Below are positions 48,242 through 49,126 of a stretch of 49,126 bases of DNA, in pieces. The stretch is from Oscillospiraceae bacterium (GTDB taxonomy: Bacteria > Bacillota > Clostridia > Oscillospirales > CAG-272): contig SVSA01000003.1 of assembly GCA_015064545.1 (NCBI GenBank), forward strand, positions 1 through 49,126. Reading direction: 5' to 3'. The notes under the pieces are model-generated. The model was not told where the DNA came from and did no database searches. It was given only the letters and a program-made list of their open reading frames with translations. How positions within the stretch are numbered: position 1 is the stretch's first letter; each line of letters begins with the position of its first letter. A program made the position numbers and the translations under genes.

Positions 48242-49126
48242 AAAACAAATCCCTATCCTCCGACAGCCCCGAAATTTCGGTTTCCTTTGAAACCAAGCGC
48301 CCGCATCCGCAGTACACAATTCTTTGGGAACGTCTGTGTTTGTATGTGGTCACACTTGTGGCTGCCTGTGGTATGAACTGGCTGATGGAAGATGCGCTTC
48401 GCTTGGATGTGAGCTTGGGCGTAAAGCTGGGGCTGCCCTTACTGTTTTTGCTCTTGTTATCCTTACTGATTCCGTCCCGAAAGCCGTTTTGGAAACAGAA
48501 ATCCTTCTGGCTGGGCGTATCCTTAACCGCGGTGGCGGCATGGTTGCTGTCGTTAGCGGCCGATATGAATCCGATTCGGTATCTTCTGGCGGGAGGAGCC
48601 AGGCTGTGGAATCATGCCATGCGCTTGATTGACAGCTTTGGCTTTGTAACATTAGCACCCTTTGCACTCGGAGAAAAAGTGCAGGATAGTGCGATCTTTG
48701 TGCTGCTGTCTTGTCTGACCGTGACGGTGTTTTTTGGTTCAACACGTCGCAAAACCCGTCTTCTTCTCCCCTTCTTTTATTGTCTCGGTTTTTGCTCACC
48801 GCTGTTTGTCTATAATATGATGAGCCATAGTATCGGGTTTGCGCTGGTGGTGTCCGCACTGTTGGCACTCCTTGTGATGCGCTTGTCCGAAAAACGCGCC
48901 GAGGGGGCGGTGCGCGCCGATGTGACCGGCATTACGGCATTGCTCTTGTCCTTACTGCTGTTCATTGGTCCTGTTGCCTCGGTTCGCGAGCCATGGCGGA
49001 CGATTCCGTATGTAACGGAAACCGTGGAATATTTCCGCCAGATCGTTACGAATCTGGTGGAAGGGAAGCCGCTGTTTCCCACACCGGGAACCGGCAATGT
49101 CGCCGACCCCCGCTCGGCGGTTGCCA
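48238..49126 (+). CDS. Transglutaminase-like (TgpA-type) membrane protein, partial at window end
   Basis: The first 296 codons of an open frame that continues beyond 49126. After a short cytoplasmic head (about 35 residues) there are repeated membrane helices (for example LYVVTLVAACGMNWLM, LPLLFLLLLSLLIPS, ITALLLSLLLFIGPVA). The position after moxR-DUF58 and the multi-helix head are typical of TgpA/transglutaminase proteins whose catalytic domain would lie in the missing part, so that domain cannot be confirmed. The ATG overlaps the DUF58 stop by 4 bases. Confidence 0.75.
   Translation, partial: MKNKSLSSDSPEISVSFETKRPHPQYTILWERLCLYVVTLVAACGMNWLMEDALRLDVSLGVKLGLPLLFLLLLSLLIPSRKPFWKQKSFWLGVSLTAVAAWLLSLAADMNPIRYLLAGGARLWNHAMRLIDSFGFVTLAPFALGEKVQDSAIFVLLSCLTVTVFFGSTRRKTRLLLPFFYCLGFCSPLFVYNMMSHSIGFALVVSALLALLVMRLSEKRAEGAVRADVTGITALLLSLLLFIGPVASVREPWRTIPYVTETVEYFRQIVTNLVEGKPLFPTPGTGNVADPRSAVA

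Overview
The window looks like chromosomal DNA from an anaerobic, gut-type member of the Clostridia (Bacillota). The grounds are strong AGGAGG-type ribosome sites, consensus -35/-10 promoters with 17-base spacing, Gram-positive lipoproteins and membrane-anchored surface proteins with Lys-rich tails, an NifU-like/GGGtGRT pair, and moderate G+C. No rRNA, tRNA, CRISPR array, transposase or integrase was seen. The genus cannot be named from this sequence.

Layout. (1) 1-2600, minus strand: two paralogous secreted, C-terminally anchored surface proteins. (2) 3025-10750, plus strand: a seven-gene operon for a CoA-acylating aldehyde dehydrogenase, an ADP-forming acyl-CoA ligase (SucC/SucD type), acetoin/pyruvate-dehydrogenase-type E1 alpha and beta, a shrunken E2 with a lipoyl domain but no catalytic histidine, and a LarA-type nickel racemase. 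(3) 10891-11982: a membrane protein and a small XRE regulator, divergent, with an operator-like repeat between them. (4) 12047-16232, minus strand: FGGY sugar kinase, class II aldolase, 2-hydroxyacid dehydrogenase and SDR, divergent from a SorC-type regulator (16453-17430). (5) 17458-30395: a glycan-handling region with a lectin-like/FAD oxidoreductase, a solute-binding lipoprotein without a permease, a lipoprotein and a cytoplasmic GH2-type glycosidase, and three paralogous surface proteins, two of them followed by copies of a double-hairpin repeat. (6) 30504-35553: an SDR, then a UlaG-like lactonase, zinc alcohol dehydrogenase, cupin, DeoC and ribokinase operon. (7) 35814-39528: an M23/G5 cell-wall peptidase, the NifU-like/GGGtGRT pair and a headless surface-protein tail. 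(8) 39664-49126: LURP-one-like protein, APH-type kinase, transglutaminase-like lipoprotein, an XRE + PAPS-reductase-like + ParB-like cassette (IbrA/IbrB type), an alpha/beta hydrolase, and a MoxR-DUF58-transglutaminase operon that runs off the end.

How it fits together (inference): surface and intracellular glycosidases release sugars; the FGGY kinase/aldolase and ribokinase/DeoC modules split sugar phosphates and yield C2 aldehydes (glycolaldehyde, acetaldehyde); the aldehyde dehydrogenase and ADP-forming ligase of region 2 could turn such aldehydes into acyl-CoA and then acid plus ATP. The best candidates for something undescribed are the aldehyde-DH/SucCD/E1/mini-E2/LarA operon, the QGD-type C-terminal signal on the surface proteins, the covarying double-hairpin repeat, and the XRE-IbrA-IbrB cassette.
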